Source: Streptomyces violascens
GTDB taxonomy: Bacteria > Actinomycetota > Actinomycetes > Streptomycetales > Streptomycetaceae
Reading direction: 5' to 3'
Assembly: GCF_014649955.1 (NCBI RefSeq)
Contig: NZ_BMUA01000001.1
Coordinates: 186,001-250,000 of the forward strand
Length of the DNA stretch: 64,000 nt
Shown here: positions 7,928-16,170 of the stretch, piece by piece
Layout: every line of letters starts with the position of its first letter
How positions within the stretch are numbered: position 1 is the first letter of the stretch
Program-made: the position numbers and the translations under genes
Notes under the pieces: generated by a model
The model's database searches: none
What the model was told of the DNA's origin: nothing
The model's input: only the letters and a program-made list of their open reading frames with translations

Positions 7928-9577
7928 TCAGGCGGACGGCCGGATCGACAGGGCGTGGTGGAAGACGTCGCGCGGGTCCCAACGGGCCTTGACCTGTTGG
8001 AGGCGCGGGTAGTTGTCCTTGTAGTAGAGGGTGTGCCACGGCACGCCGGAGGTGTTCCACTCGGGGTCGGCCAGGTCGGTGTCCGGGTAGTTGATGTACG
8101 AGCCGTCACTGACCACGCCGGGCACGGGGACGCCGCCGCTGTCGGCATACACATCACGGTAGAAGTTGCGGACCCAGGCGAGGTTGGTGGCGTCGTCGCG
8201 CTCGTCGGACCAGATCGTCTGGTAGACCGCCTTCATGATCACATCGCGTTGGGCGACGGCGGTGGCGTCGGCCGGTACGGCGCCGACCTGGCCCCCGTAC
8301 CCGACCAGGAGCATGCCGCCGCCCGCCGTACCCGAGCTGTTGGTCAAGTTCCGGTGAATGGCGGTGAGTTGGTCGTCGGTGAACGAGCGCCGCAGATAGC
8401 CTGCCTTGATCTTGTAGCGGCGGGTGCCGACATTGCCGGGCTCGCCGGTGCCCGGCCAGGTGGTGGGGTGCAGCCAGGGCATCGAAAGCCAGGTCTCCTG
8501 GCCCGCGAGCCCGGTGCCCTCGGTGACCGCTTTCGCGAACTCGCTCACCATGGTCCGGGCGCCCGGGATGTCCGCGTCGATCTGTACGGTCATCAGGAAG
8601 CCGCCCGCTCTGCGGTGCATCGGGATGAGGATCGCGTACAGGCCTGCGTACGGCGAACCGGGCGCGCTGTTGCGTTCGTGCCAGGTGCCGAAGTTGTGCA
8701 GCAGCCTGGTGAACGCCCGCGAGGTCATCTTCTCGTCCCAGGGCCAGGTGACCAGGTACGCCAGCTGCTCGCGCGGTGCGGCGGGCAGCAGCCGGGACGG
8801 GTCGCTCCCCCGCGGGCCCGGCGAACGCAGCCAGTACCGGGTGACCACCCCGAAGTTCCCGCCGCCTCCGCCCGTGTGTGCCCAGAACAGGTCGCGGTGC
8901 GGGTCGTCCGGCTCGCGCGTCGCCACCACCGCGCGGGCGGTGCCGTCCTGGCCGACCACCACCACCTCCACGCCGTAGAGGTGGTCCACCACCGATCCGT
9001 ACCGGCGGGACAGCGGCCCGTACCCGCCGCCGGCGAAGTGCCCGCCCGCTCCGACCTCCGGGCAGCCGCCCGCGGGAATCGTCACGCCCCAGCCCTTGAA
9101 CAGCGTCCGGTAGACGTGCCCGAGCGTGGCGCCCGGCTGCACCGCGAAAGCGCCGCGCGCCGCGTCGTAGCCGACGGCGTCCATGGGCGACATGTCCAGG
9201 AGCATCCGCACGGCCGGGTCGGCGGTGAAGTTCTCGAAGCAGTGTCCGCCGCTGCGCACGGCCACCCTGCGCCCGGCCCGTACGGCGTCGGCGACCGCGT
9301 GCACCACCTGCCCGGTCGAGCCGACGACACGGATCTCGTCCGGCCGCCCCACGAAGCGGAAGTTGTTGCCGCGCAGCAGGCTCTCGTAACGGGTGTCCCC
9401 CGGACGGACCGTCACCGGCCCGAACGCTGTCGACTCCCCCGTCGCCGGGCCGGTTTCCGCGGCTGCCGCGGCAGCCGGCGGGCCGACCACACTCGCTGCC
9501 GCGCCTGCCGCGGCCAGCGCACCGGCCGCCGCGAGCAGCCCACGGCGGTTCAACGGACTGGGATCCGATCCGCTCAC
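7928..9577 (-). CDS. Tat-exported FAD-linked oxidase (berberine-bridge type)
   Basis: A 549-residue flavoprotein. GTG at 9575-9577 is chosen: GGGAGG precedes it and it gives a twin-arginine signal (NRRGLLAAAGALAAAG). The FAD domain includes RSGGHCFE with His112 and GGCPEVGAGGHFAGGGYG with Cys172. These are the two residues that bind flavin bicovalently in berberine-bridge and gluco-oligosaccharide oxidases. The C-terminal BBE element reads NYPDTDLADPEW and LQQVKARWDPRDVFHH. Such enzymes oxidise alcohols, sugars or alkaloids with oxygen, here probably outside the cell. The start overlaps the stop of a 52-codon upstream ORF (GTGA), which implies coupled translation. The substrate cannot be deduced. 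Confidence 0.88.
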   Translation of the reverse strand: MSGSDPSPLNRRGLLAAAGALAAAGAAASVVGPPAAAAAAETGPATGESTAFGPVTVRPGDTRYESLLRGNNFRFVGRPDEIRVVGSTGQVVHAVADAVRAGRRVAVRSGGHCFENFTADPAVRMLLDMSPMDAVGYDAARGAFAVQPGATLGHVYRTLFKGWGVTIPAGGCPEVGAGGHFAGGGYGPLSRRYGSVVDHLYGVEVVVVGQDGTARAVVATREPDDPHRDLFWAHTGGGGGNFGVVTRYWLRSPGPRGSDPSRLLPAAPREQLAYLVTWPWDEKMTSRAFTRLLHNFGTWHERNSAPGSPYAGLYAILIPMHRRAGGFLMTVQIDADIPGARTMVSEFAKAVTEGTGLAGQETWLSMPWLHPTTWPGTGEPGNVGTRRYKIKAGYLRRSFTDDQLTAIHRNLTNSSGTAGGGMLLVGYGGQVGAVPADATAVAQRDVIMKAVYQTIWSDERDDATNLAWVRNFYRDVYADSGGVPVPGVVSDGSYINYPDTDLADPEWNTSGVPWHTLYYKDNYPRLQQVKARWDPRDVFHHALSIRPSA

Positions 9578-9732
9578 CACGGCCTCCCGTCCGGGCCGGC
9601 CGCCACGACCGGCCCGGTCGCCGCCGTCGACCGGCCGCCCGCGTCGGGGCGATGTTCCGTCATCCCCGGTAACCCACGACGCCCACCGCACGGGCGAGGT
9701 GCGCAACGGGCGCGTCTGTCCGCGTGACACAT
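9574..9732 (-). CDS. Candidate 52-residue ORF coupled to the flavin oxidase
   Basis: ATG at 9730-9732 has a very good ribosome site (AAAGGGAG, 5-6 bases upstream). The frame runs 52 codons to a TGA at 9574-9576 that overlaps the oxidase GTG as GTGA. The product begins MCHADRRARCAPRPCG and is rich in Arg, Gly and Cys near the N-terminus. There is no signal peptide and no family I know. It may be a regulatory leader peptide whose translation sets oxidase expression rather than a functional protein. The overlap geometry and ribosome site are direct; the function is inference. Confidence 0.45.
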   Translation of the reverse strand: MCHADRRARCAPRPCGGRRGLPGMTEHRPDAGGRSTAATGPVVAAGPDGRPW

Positions 9733-9816
9733 ATCAACTCCCTTTCTCTGTACGGTTACTGACGTCTCATCATGCCGCCTTTCCACATGGCGCCCCCACC
9801 CCTTCGGGATGCCGGT

Positions 9817-10482
9817 TCAGGCCAGGCCCGCTGCGATGGCACGGCGCACTGCGTCGGCGCGGTCTCTGATGTCTGCCTTGGCGAACAGGTTGTTGATGTG
9901 GGTCTTGACCGTGGCCTCGCTGATGAACAGCTTCTCGGCGATCGCCCGGTTCGGCAGGCCCTGGCCGATCAGGGTCAGCACCTCGCGTTCGCGTGGTGTG
10001 ATGTCGCCGGGCAGCGGCTGTTGGGGAGTGGGGGCCTTGGTGCGGGCCGTGGCCAGGAGCCGGTCCTGGACCTCGCGGTCGAGGACGGACTGGCCCGCCG
10101 CGGCCGCCCGGATGGCGCGGGCGATGTCCTCGCGCCCCGCGTTCTTGGTCAGGTATCCGCGGGCCCCTGCGCTCAGCGCGGCCAGGATCGAGTCGTCGTC
10201 GGCGAAGGTGGTCAGGACGACGACGGCCACCTCCGGATGCTCCTCGGTCAGCCGTCGCGTCGCCTCGATGCCGTCCATCACCGGCATGCGCAGGTCCATG
10301 AGGACCACGTCCACGGGCCCCCCGGCGACCGCGGTGAGCACCTGGCTCCCGTCGGCGGCGGCCGCGACGACCTCGATGTCCCCAGACAGGCCCAGGACCG
10401 CGGCCAGCGGCTCCCGTACGGCGGCCTGGTCGTCGGCCACGATCACCTTCAACCGCTGCTCGTTCTGCGTCGGTTCACTCAT
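9817..10482 (-). CDS. NarL/FixJ-family response regulator
   Basis: A 221-residue two-component regulator. The receiver domain spans residues 10-125, with the acidic pair DD near 17-18, phospho-acceptor Asp63 (VVLMDLRMP), Thr in VVVLTTF and Lys in GYLTKNAG. A LuxR-type helix-turn-helix follows at about 155-215 (ITPREREVLTLIGQG, NRAIAEKLFISEATVKTHIN). Its ATG overlaps the kinase stop by 4 bp (ATGA), so it is the output partner of that kinase. Target genes are unknown. Confidence 0.92.
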   Translation of the reverse strand: MSEPTQNEQRLKVIVADDQAAVREPLAAVLGLSGDIEVVAAAADGSQVLTAVAGGPVDVVLMDLRMPVMDGIEATRRLTEEHPEVAVVVLTTFADDDSILAALSAGARGYLTKNAGREDIARAIRAAAAGQSVLDREVQDRLLATARTKAPTPQQPLPGDITPREREVLTLIGQGLPNRAIAEKLFISEATVKTHINNLFAKADIRDRADAVRRAIAAGLA

Positions 10483-11690
10483 CCCGGGATCACTGCCTCC
10501 ACTTGCCAGCCACCTTCGTGCGGTCCGGCCACCACCGGGCCCGCCGTGATCGTTCCACCAAGGAGGGCGGCCCGTTCACGCATGCCGATCAGCCCCATCC
10601 CGCTGCCGACGCCCGGGGTCACCTTGCGGATCGCCGGGCTGTTGCTCACCGTCAGTTTCATGGACTCCGCCGCGTACGTCAGCTCCACTCGGACATCGCC
10701 GCCCGGCGCATGCCGCGCCGCGTTGGTCAGCGCCTCCTGCGCGATCCGCAGCAGGTTCTGGGTCACCCGGGACGGCACTTCGCGGGCGGTCCCCGTCACC
10801 GTCAGCGCGTCGCGGTGGCCGGACGACTCCACCATCGCGGTCAGGCTCTCCACCAGCGGCAGGGAGTCCTCACGCAGCGCGTGCACGGTCCACTGGGCCT
10901 GTTTCAGGCTCTCCTTGACCATGCTGTGCGCCTTCCTGTTCGCCTCGCGGACCTTGTCCAGATCGCCGGTGTCGATCAGCGCGTCCGCCAGCTCCAGCTG
11001 CATGTTGATGCCTGCCAGCGAGTGGGCCAGGACGTCGTGCACATCGCGGGCGATCCGGCCCCGTTCGGTCAGTACCGCGGTCTTGGCTTCGGCGCGGGCG
11101 GCCCGTTCCGCGGACTCGGCCGCCGAGATCGCCGCCCGTACGGCCTGCCGGTTGCTGCGATTGAGGATGCCGATCACCACCGGGCCGCCGGTGGTCAGAC
11201 CGAGCGTCCAGGGCAGCAGATCGTGGCCGGAGCCGAGGCGGAAGTAGAGCACGCCGCCGCACAGCACACTGCACAGCGCCGCGAGAGCGAGGGCTCGTCT
11301 GGTCTCGAGGCGGAACCCGATGTGCCCGACGAGGAAGTACGCGAAGAGGTAGCTCGATCCGCTGGTGCTGACGCCGAGCAGTGCCGCCGCGGCGACGATG
11401 CCGGCGGTCAGCCACACCAGGGCGACGCGTGGGGAAACCCTGTCCTCGGGCAGGTGCCGGGCCGCCAGCGCGACACAGTTCACCAGGAGAAGGGCGCCGC
11501 ATACCAGGCCCCGGCCGCTGAGATCCAGCGGCCGGACCGTCCAGATCGCGGAACCCATGACGAACAGGGTCAGAGCCCACTGCATGCGCGGGTCGGGGCC
11601 GGGCACGGCCCGCGGGCCGGCCCCGTGGTGCGAGGCCGGCCCGGGGGCCTGGGCTTTCTGGGCTTCGGGCACGGCGTGACCATAGTCCAC
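10479..11690 (-). CDS. Membrane sensor histidine kinase (HisKA_3 type)
   Basis: A 403-residue kinase. The GTG at 11688-11690 begins two bases after the stop of the upstream membrane-protein gene; an internal ATG at 11585 is a less likely start. Roughly five membrane helices occupy residues 35-160 with no large extracellular domain, suggesting sensing within the membrane. The dimerisation/phosphotransfer segment ERGRIARDVHDVLAHSLAGI holds the phospho-accepting His. The ATPase part includes RIAQEALTNAARHA (N box) and GSGMGLIGMRERAALLGG (G box). It is the NarX/DesK-like class that pairs with LuxR-type response regulators, and its cognate gene overlaps its 3' end. Confidence 0.9.
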   Translation of the reverse strand: MDYGHAVPEAQKAQAPGPASHHGAGPRAVPGPDPRMQWALTLFVMGSAIWTVRPLDLSGRGLVCGALLLVNCVALAARHLPEDRVSPRVALVWLTAGIVAAAALLGVSTSGSSYLFAYFLVGHIGFRLETRRALALAALCSVLCGGVLYFRLGSGHDLLPWTLGLTTGGPVVIGILNRSNRQAVRAAISAAESAERAARAEAKTAVLTERGRIARDVHDVLAHSLAGINMQLELADALIDTGDLDKVREANRKAHSMVKESLKQAQWTVHALREDSLPLVESLTAMVESSGHRDALTVTGTAREVPSRVTQNLLRIAQEALTNAARHAPGGDVRVELTYAAESMKLTVSNSPAIRKVTPGVGSGMGLIGMRERAALLGGTITAGPVVAGPHEGGWQVEAVIPG

Positions 11691-11692
11691 GG

Positions 11693-12235
11693 TCAGGCCG
11701 TACGGTCGAGCACGGGGGCGGTTCGCGCCGCCACCGCGAGCGGTTGACGGTGGGCGACCATCCGGCCGCGGAGGAAGATCGTGGCGAGCCGCGTGACCAC
11801 CTCGGTGAGCGCCATCAGGACGAAGGCGGCGACCCACGCCTGATCCGTGGTGATGTGGTGGGCGATGCTGAACCGGGCGACGTCGTCGGCGCCGCCGTGC
11901 TCGACCCATATCTGGAAGCCCATCCGGGCGCCCATGCCGAGCACCCACAGGACCGCGGAGACCGCCCCGGCCTTGATCAGCAGGTGCTCCCCCGCGACGC
12001 GGATCCGGGTGTGGACGCCGCCTGCGATGCCGAGCGCCGCACCCACGGCCATCAGCGCTCCGATGAGCACCAGGTCGTTGCCCTCGGTGGGAATCGAGTC
12101 GAGGTAGGTGTGGGCGACGAAGGCCACGATCCCCAGCGGGATCAGGAAGGTCTTGAGGTCGAGGCGGCCTTCCCGCAGCTGCCGGAAGACGACGAGGACG
12201 AGCGCGATGTCGGTGATCCAGTCGGTCGTTGTCAT
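11693..12235 (-). CDS. Integral membrane protein co-transcribed with the two-component system
   Basis: A 180-residue protein from ATG 12233-12235 (MTTTDWITDIALVLVVFRQL). Five or so hydrophobic helices alternate with short basic loops, and the tail is basic (FLRGRMVAHRQP). It resembles the CcdC/DUF1453-like small membrane proteins of actinomycetes. It is the first gene of a tight operon, with only two bases before the kinase start. It may be the signal receiver or target of the kinase, though this is inferred from position. Confidence 0.75.
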   Translation of the reverse strand: MTTTDWITDIALVLVVFRQLREGRLDLKTFLIPLGIVAFVAHTYLDSIPTEGNDLVLIGALMAVGAALGIAGGVHTRIRVAGEHLLIKAGAVSAVLWVLGMGARMGFQIWVEHGGADDVARFSIAHHITTDQAWVAAFVLMALTEVVTRLATIFLRGRMVAHRQPLAVAARTAPVLDRTA

Positions 12236-12318
12236 GCCCTCAAGACTGCTGCCGCCCGGCCTCACGCACCTGGACCCACGGGTGGAACCGAGGGTGGAGA
12301 TGGCCTGCCGCCCCGCGT

Positions 12319-12345
12319 CCACCCTCAGGGGTCAGTGGAGGGTGG
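12319..12345 (-). terminator. Possible hairpin terminator
   Basis: CCACCCTC (12319-12326) pairs with GAGGGTGG (12338-12345). It overlaps the last codons of the reductase gene and would end its transcript before the next operon begins. Confidence 0.4.
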
Positions 12346-12907
12346 GCCGGTAGACGAGCTCCTGAATGTGACCGTCGAGTGTCCGGTGCTCGAGCAGCTC
12401 CAGGTCGAAGTCGGCGGCACCTTCGAAGATCCGGTCGACGCCGGTCCGGCCGGTGATGACGGGGAAGAGCGTCACCTGCACGCGGTCGACCAGACCGGCG
12501 GCCATCAGCGCCCGGTTCATGGAGAGGCTGCCGTGCGAGCGCAACGGCACGTCGGACTCCTCCTTGAGCCGGGCCACGACGTCGACGGCGTCACCGCTCA
12601 CGACGGTCGCGTCCGGCCAGTCGAGGGGGCCTTCCAGGGTCGTCGACACCACCGTGGCGGGCATGCTCCTCATCCGCGTGACCCAGGGGTCACGCACGTC
12701 GGAATCCTCGGTGCTCTCGGCCAGCATCCGCGCGAAGGCCCGGTACGTGTTGGCTCCGAAGACCATCCGCTGCTCCGGTACGTACAGGGCCAGGCGGTGG
12801 TCGAGCAGCTCGGGGCCCTGCTTGCCCCAGTAGCCGGTCCAGTTGGCGCTGGCGCCACCGAAGCCGTCCAGGCTGGAAAAGACGTCGAAGGTGTACGTGG
12901 CGGTCAT
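12332..12907 (-). CDS. RibD C-terminal/dihydrofolate-reductase-like protein
   Basis: A 191-residue soluble protein starting MTATYTFDVFSSLDGFGG. The fold signature of the RibD C-terminal family is clear: an N-terminal S-x-D-G segment, VFGANTYRAFARM near residue 50, a central GDAVDVVARLKEE helix, HGSLSMNRALMAAGLVDRV near 125, and FPVITGRTGVDRIF near 148. These proteins are NADPH-dependent reductases or binders; most actinobacterial copies have no assigned substrate. It is a single gene between the two-component operon and a metallohydrolase. It is not the housekeeping dihydrofolate reductase. Confidence 0.85.
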   Translation of the reverse strand: MTATYTFDVFSSLDGFGGASANWTGYWGKQGPELLDHRLALYVPEQRMVFGANTYRAFARMLAESTEDSDVRDPWVTRMRSMPATVVSTTLEGPLDWPDATVVSGDAVDVVARLKEESDVPLRSHGSLSMNRALMAAGLVDRVQVTLFPVITGRTGVDRIFEGAADFDLELLEHRTLDGHIQELVYRPTLH

Positions 12908-13124
12908 GTCGTTCTCCTCAAGTGCGGTCGGCCGGCGCGACGGGGCAGACCGACGGCTTTCCCCGGCCGGGCTTCGCAGACTGTCGCACCCATGGACCCG
13001 GCGCGCTTGCGAAACTCATCGCCATGCCGACCGCACGTGGTCCCGGCCACCCGAATGCCATGTGATCAACGACCGCCGGCACGGCAGCCCGTACGTCACA
13101 CGGCTGCGGTGGACTGCGCCGTGC

Positions 13125-13994
13125 TCACCAGCGGACAGCCGTGAAGTCGATCGGGCGGGGCCTGAGCAGTCGTGTGCGTTCCGCGAGCGCCCGCAGTCGG
13201 CGGGACATCTCGTCGACCGCCAGGCAGTGGCGGTCCCCATGGCCGGGCAGGACCCATTCGAATCGCACCCGTCCGGCCGTCCTGGTCAAGGAGGTGGCCA
13301 ACTCCTCGATGGAGTACCAGGTCACGCTGTCCGCTACCTCCAGATCGCCGGTGGCGCGCGACCAGTAGAAGCTGTCACCGCTGAAGCAGTACCGGTCGTC
13401 CGCGAGGTAGAGCACGCTCCCCCGGGTGTGGCCGGGGAGGGGGTGGGCAGTGACTCCCTCCCCGATTTCAACAGGTTCGAGGCCCCGGATCACCTGGTCG
13501 GCGTCGGGCGCCGCGTCGAGGTCTCCCTCGTGGATCCACAGGCGGGCGCCGAAGTGGTCCGCGTAATGCCGGCCGTGTGCGGCATGGTCCCGGTGAGTGA
13601 GCAGCACATCGGTGACCGGGCTCAACGCCGCGTACCGTTCGGCGAGTTCACGGCTCCAGCGCGGCGTGTCGATCATCATCGCCGTGCCGGAGGGTCGCAG
13701 CAGGAGGTAGGAGTTGGCTCCCGCGGTGTGCTGGGAATTGTGTCCGCATAACAGCAAGCCGTCGTCCAAAACCATCGGAAATGGGTCGCGCGCGCGGTCG
13801 ATCCGCCCGGAGGTCGTACGGATCGAGCGTGTGGGACAGGCGAAGGCCGCGGCGTGAAGGCTCCGTGCCTCCGCCTCATCGCGCGGGGATCGAAGAACCC
13901 GCGACTTTCCGTCGGCCTCGACGACCAGGTCGGGCGCGAGTTGCCGGGCGACATCGCAGTTGGTGCAGCGGTCGTCCACGTACCAGCCGTCCAT
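13125..13994 (-). CDS. Metallo-beta-lactamase-fold protein with ferredoxin-like N-terminus
   Basis: A 289-residue protein; ATG 13992-13994 has AAGGAG upstream. Residues 1-60 look ferredoxin-like (DDRCTNCDVARQLAP, then FACPTRSI): three cysteines including a CP, one fewer than a usual 4Fe-4S set. The hydrolase part follows: LLTHRDHAAHGRHYAD is a variant of HxHxDH, GHTRGSVLY supplies the next His, FSGDSFYW the Asp, and VLPGHGD the last His. The first metal His is replaced by Thr, as in other MBL proteins with altered metal sites. Codon 82 is TTA (13749-13751), implying bldA control. Redox or hydrolytic activity is possible; the substrate is unknown. Confidence 0.8.
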   Translation of the reverse strand: MDGWYVDDRCTNCDVARQLAPDLVVEADGKSRVLRSPRDEAEARSLHAAAFACPTRSIRTTSGRIDRARDPFPMVLDDGLLLCGHNSQHTAGANSYLLLRPSGTAMMIDTPRWSRELAERYAALSPVTDVLLTHRDHAAHGRHYADHFGARLWIHEGDLDAAPDADQVIRGLEPVEIGEGVTAHPLPGHTRGSVLYLADDRYCFSGDSFYWSRATGDLEVADSVTWYSIEELATSLTRTAGRVRFEWVLPGHGDRHCLAVDEMSRRLRALAERTRLLRPRPIDFTAVRW

Positions 13995-14139
13995 GACAGA
14001 ACTCCTTCCAGAGGTCCAAGGATCCACGGGCCCGAGGATCCGTAGGCACCAAGGTCCACAGGTCGAATCGGAGCCGGACCGTCGCCACCCCACCAAGTCG
14101 GGGCGCCAGCGGACCGGATACATTGGCTGCATCGCCAAG

Positions 14140-14158
14140 TATCTTAATCGCGAAGGTA
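14140..14158. promoter_or_regulatory. Imperfect inverted repeat before marR
   Basis: TATCTT and AAGGTA flank a 7-bp centre, 12 bp upstream of the MarR ATG. MarR proteins usually repress their own promoter through such sites, so autoregulation is likely. Confidence 0.4.
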
Positions 14159-14170
14159 AATGGGACCCGC

Positions 14171-14644
14171 ATGCGCGTCAATCACCAGGACGAACAGGCC
14201 GACGAACCGGCCGACCGGATCATCGCGTCCTTGACGGACCTCGCCGGAGCCCTGGGAAGGCTCAACGACCTGATCGCCCAGCGGCTCGGCATCGCGCAGA
14301 CCGATCTGCTCTGCCTGCACATGCTCAACCGCGCCGGGGCCTGTACCGCCGGTGCTCTCAGCGCCCAACTCGGGCGTTCCACCGGCGCGGTCACGCACAT
14401 GATCGACCGCTTGGAGAAGGCGGGTTACGTCCAGCGCAAACCGGACCCGCAGGACCGCCGCCGCGTACTCGTCGAAGCCTTTGCCCCGGGGCTCGAACGG
14501 ATCGCCTCGTTCTACGAGCACATGGACGCCCGCAGCCGCCGGCTGACGGCCACCTTCTCCGACGACCAGCTCGCGGCGATCCACGCCTTCCTTCAGGGCA
14601 GTTACGACAGCGCCGTCGAAGAGTGCGACCAGCTGATCCGGTAG
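14171..14644 (+). CDS. MarR-family transcriptional regulator
   Basis: A 157-residue winged-helix regulator from ATG 14171. The DNA-binding core spans about residues 45-115, with AGALSAQLGRSTGAVTHMIDRLEKAGYVQRK as helix-turn-helix and PQDRRRVLV as the wing (DxRxxxV motif). Flanking helices form the dimer interface. It lies 141 bp upstream of a membrane exporter in the same direction, the usual arrangement for a repressor released by the exporter's substrate. An inverted repeat at 14140-14158 is a plausible operator. Confidence 0.88.
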   Translation: MRVNHQDEQADEPADRIIASLTDLAGALGRLNDLIAQRLGIAQTDLLCLHMLNRAGACTAGALSAQLGRSTGAVTHMIDRLEKAGYVQRKPDPQDRRRVLVEAFAPGLERIASFYEHMDARSRRLTATFSDDQLAAIHAFLQGSYDSAVEECDQLIR

Positions 14645-14785
14645 CCCGGCCCGGGCAGCACCGGTCCGGCCCGGACGCTGCGCCGTCGGGTGGAACCGCC
14701 GGGCGGGGCGAGCGTGGGGCGCCGGGCTCGGGGGCTCGGCCGCAGTTAGCTTGCCGGTGCTGCCCACCGAAGCCCCTGGAGAGCC

Positions 14786-16078
14786 ATGTCTTCCCCTGTC
14801 CAGCCCCCTGCGGCCGAGGCGAAGCCGGGCCAGGCACGCCCGGGCCAGGTGCTGCGCAACCCCAAGATCTGGAAGTTCCCCACGGTCATCGTCTCGCTGG
14901 CTGTGCTGCTGCTCTCGCTCCTGTACATGGGGGGCATCATCGACCCCAACGGCCATATGCACCGGCTGCCCATCGGACTGGTCAACGCCGACCGCGGTGC
15001 CGTCGTGGGCGGGCGACACACCAACCTGGGTGCGCAGATCACCGACTCGATCACCAAGGCCTCCGACGAGCGGGTGTCCTGGAGACAGCTGGAGCCGGTC
15101 GCGGCCCAACAGCAGCTGGCCACGGGCAAGCTGTACGGGGTCCTTGAGGTTCCCGAGGGCTTCACCGCGGCGGTGGCGGCGCTTCCCGGCGGCGCGGCGA
15201 CACCCCCTGCACGGCCCACGATGACCGTCCTCACCAACCCGGGCGTGGGCAGCCTCGCCTCCTCCCTTGCCGGCAACATCAATCAGGCGGCCGCCCACCG
15301 GGCCTCGCTGCAACTCGGCAAAACGCTCACCGCAACCTCCGCCGGTGCGAGCGGCGCGGCGCAGCTGCTGCTCGCCGACCCGATCAGCGTCGCGGTCAAG
15401 GTCGGCCACCCGATCGGGGCGCACAGCGGTCTGGGCCTGACCGCCTTCTACTACGCGCTGCTGCTTGTGCTCGCCGGTTTCATGGGCGGCAACATCATCA
15501 GCAACGGCGTCGATGTGGGCCTGGGCTACGCGGACAGCGAGATCGGGCCCTGGCACACCCGCCGCCCGGTGGTGCCGATCAGCCGCACGCGGACCCTGAT
15601 CGTCAAGTGGGCCATGTCCGTCGCGATCGCCGCGCTGACATCCGCTCTGATCATGCTGGCCTGCGTGGCGATCCTGGGAATGGATGCCTCGCACCTGTGG
15701 CTGCTGTATGTGTTCTCGTTCTGCGCGAGCGCCACCGTGGGCCTCGGAGTGCAGTCCGTCAACGCGGCATTCGGCGGCATCGGACAGCTCGTCAGCATGT
15801 TCGTCTTCATCGTGCTCGCCCTGCCCTCCTCGGGCACGACGATTCCGCTGGAGGCGTTGCCCGGCTTCTACCGCTGGCTGTCGGTGTTCGAGCCGATGCG
15901 ACAACTCGGCGGAGGGGTGCGAGCCATCCTGTACTTCGACGCACGCGCCGAGGCCGGACTCACCCGCGCCTGGGTCATGATCTCCGTCGGCGCGGTGGTG
16001 GCACTGTCCTTCGGCCTGGCCGCGGCTTCCTACTACGATCGCAAGGGCCTGCACCGGATGGTGCCGAAGGACTCCTGA
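14786..16078 (+). CDS. YhgE/Pip-like (ABC-2-type) membrane exporter
   Basis: A 430-residue membrane protein. One N-terminal helix (about 35-55) leads into a large extracytoplasmic domain (60-205) containing IGLVNADRGAVVGG and LYGVLEVPEGFTAAVA. About five further helices lie between residues 215 and 415, ending near AAASYYDRKGLHR. This is the layout of the YhgE/Pip and SNG1 (DUF3533) group, related to ABC-2 permeases but without an ATPase here. Members export drugs or secretion substrates. It follows a MarR gene that probably controls it. The substrate is unknown. Confidence 0.82.
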   Translation: MSSPVQPPAAEAKPGQARPGQVLRNPKIWKFPTVIVSLAVLLLSLLYMGGIIDPNGHMHRLPIGLVNADRGAVVGGRHTNLGAQITDSITKASDERVSWRQLEPVAAQQQLATGKLYGVLEVPEGFTAAVAALPGGAATPPARPTMTVLTNPGVGSLASSLAGNINQAAAHRASLQLGKTLTATSAGASGAAQLLLADPISVAVKVGHPIGAHSGLGLTAFYYALLLVLAGFMGGNIISNGVDVGLGYADSEIGPWHTRRPVVPISRTRTLIVKWAMSVAIAALTSALIMLACVAILGMDASHLWLLYVFSFCASATVGLGVQSVNAAFGGIGQLVSMFVFIVLALPSSGTTIPLEALPGFYRWLSVFEPMRQLGGGVRAILYFDARAEAGLTRAWVMISVGAVVALSFGLAAASYYDRKGLHRMVPKDS

Positions 16079-16170
16079 CCGAGCGTTCGGTCGCGTGTGG
16101 ACGCGAGCGGCCCGGCCGGTCCGAGATGCGGGACGGCGTGCGGTGTGGCGTGGCAGCCGACCCCTCGGTA

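Noticed and set aside
16077..16092. GACCGA/TCGGTC hairpin after the exporter
   Set aside because: Only six base pairs and overlapping the stop codon; not convincing as a terminator.
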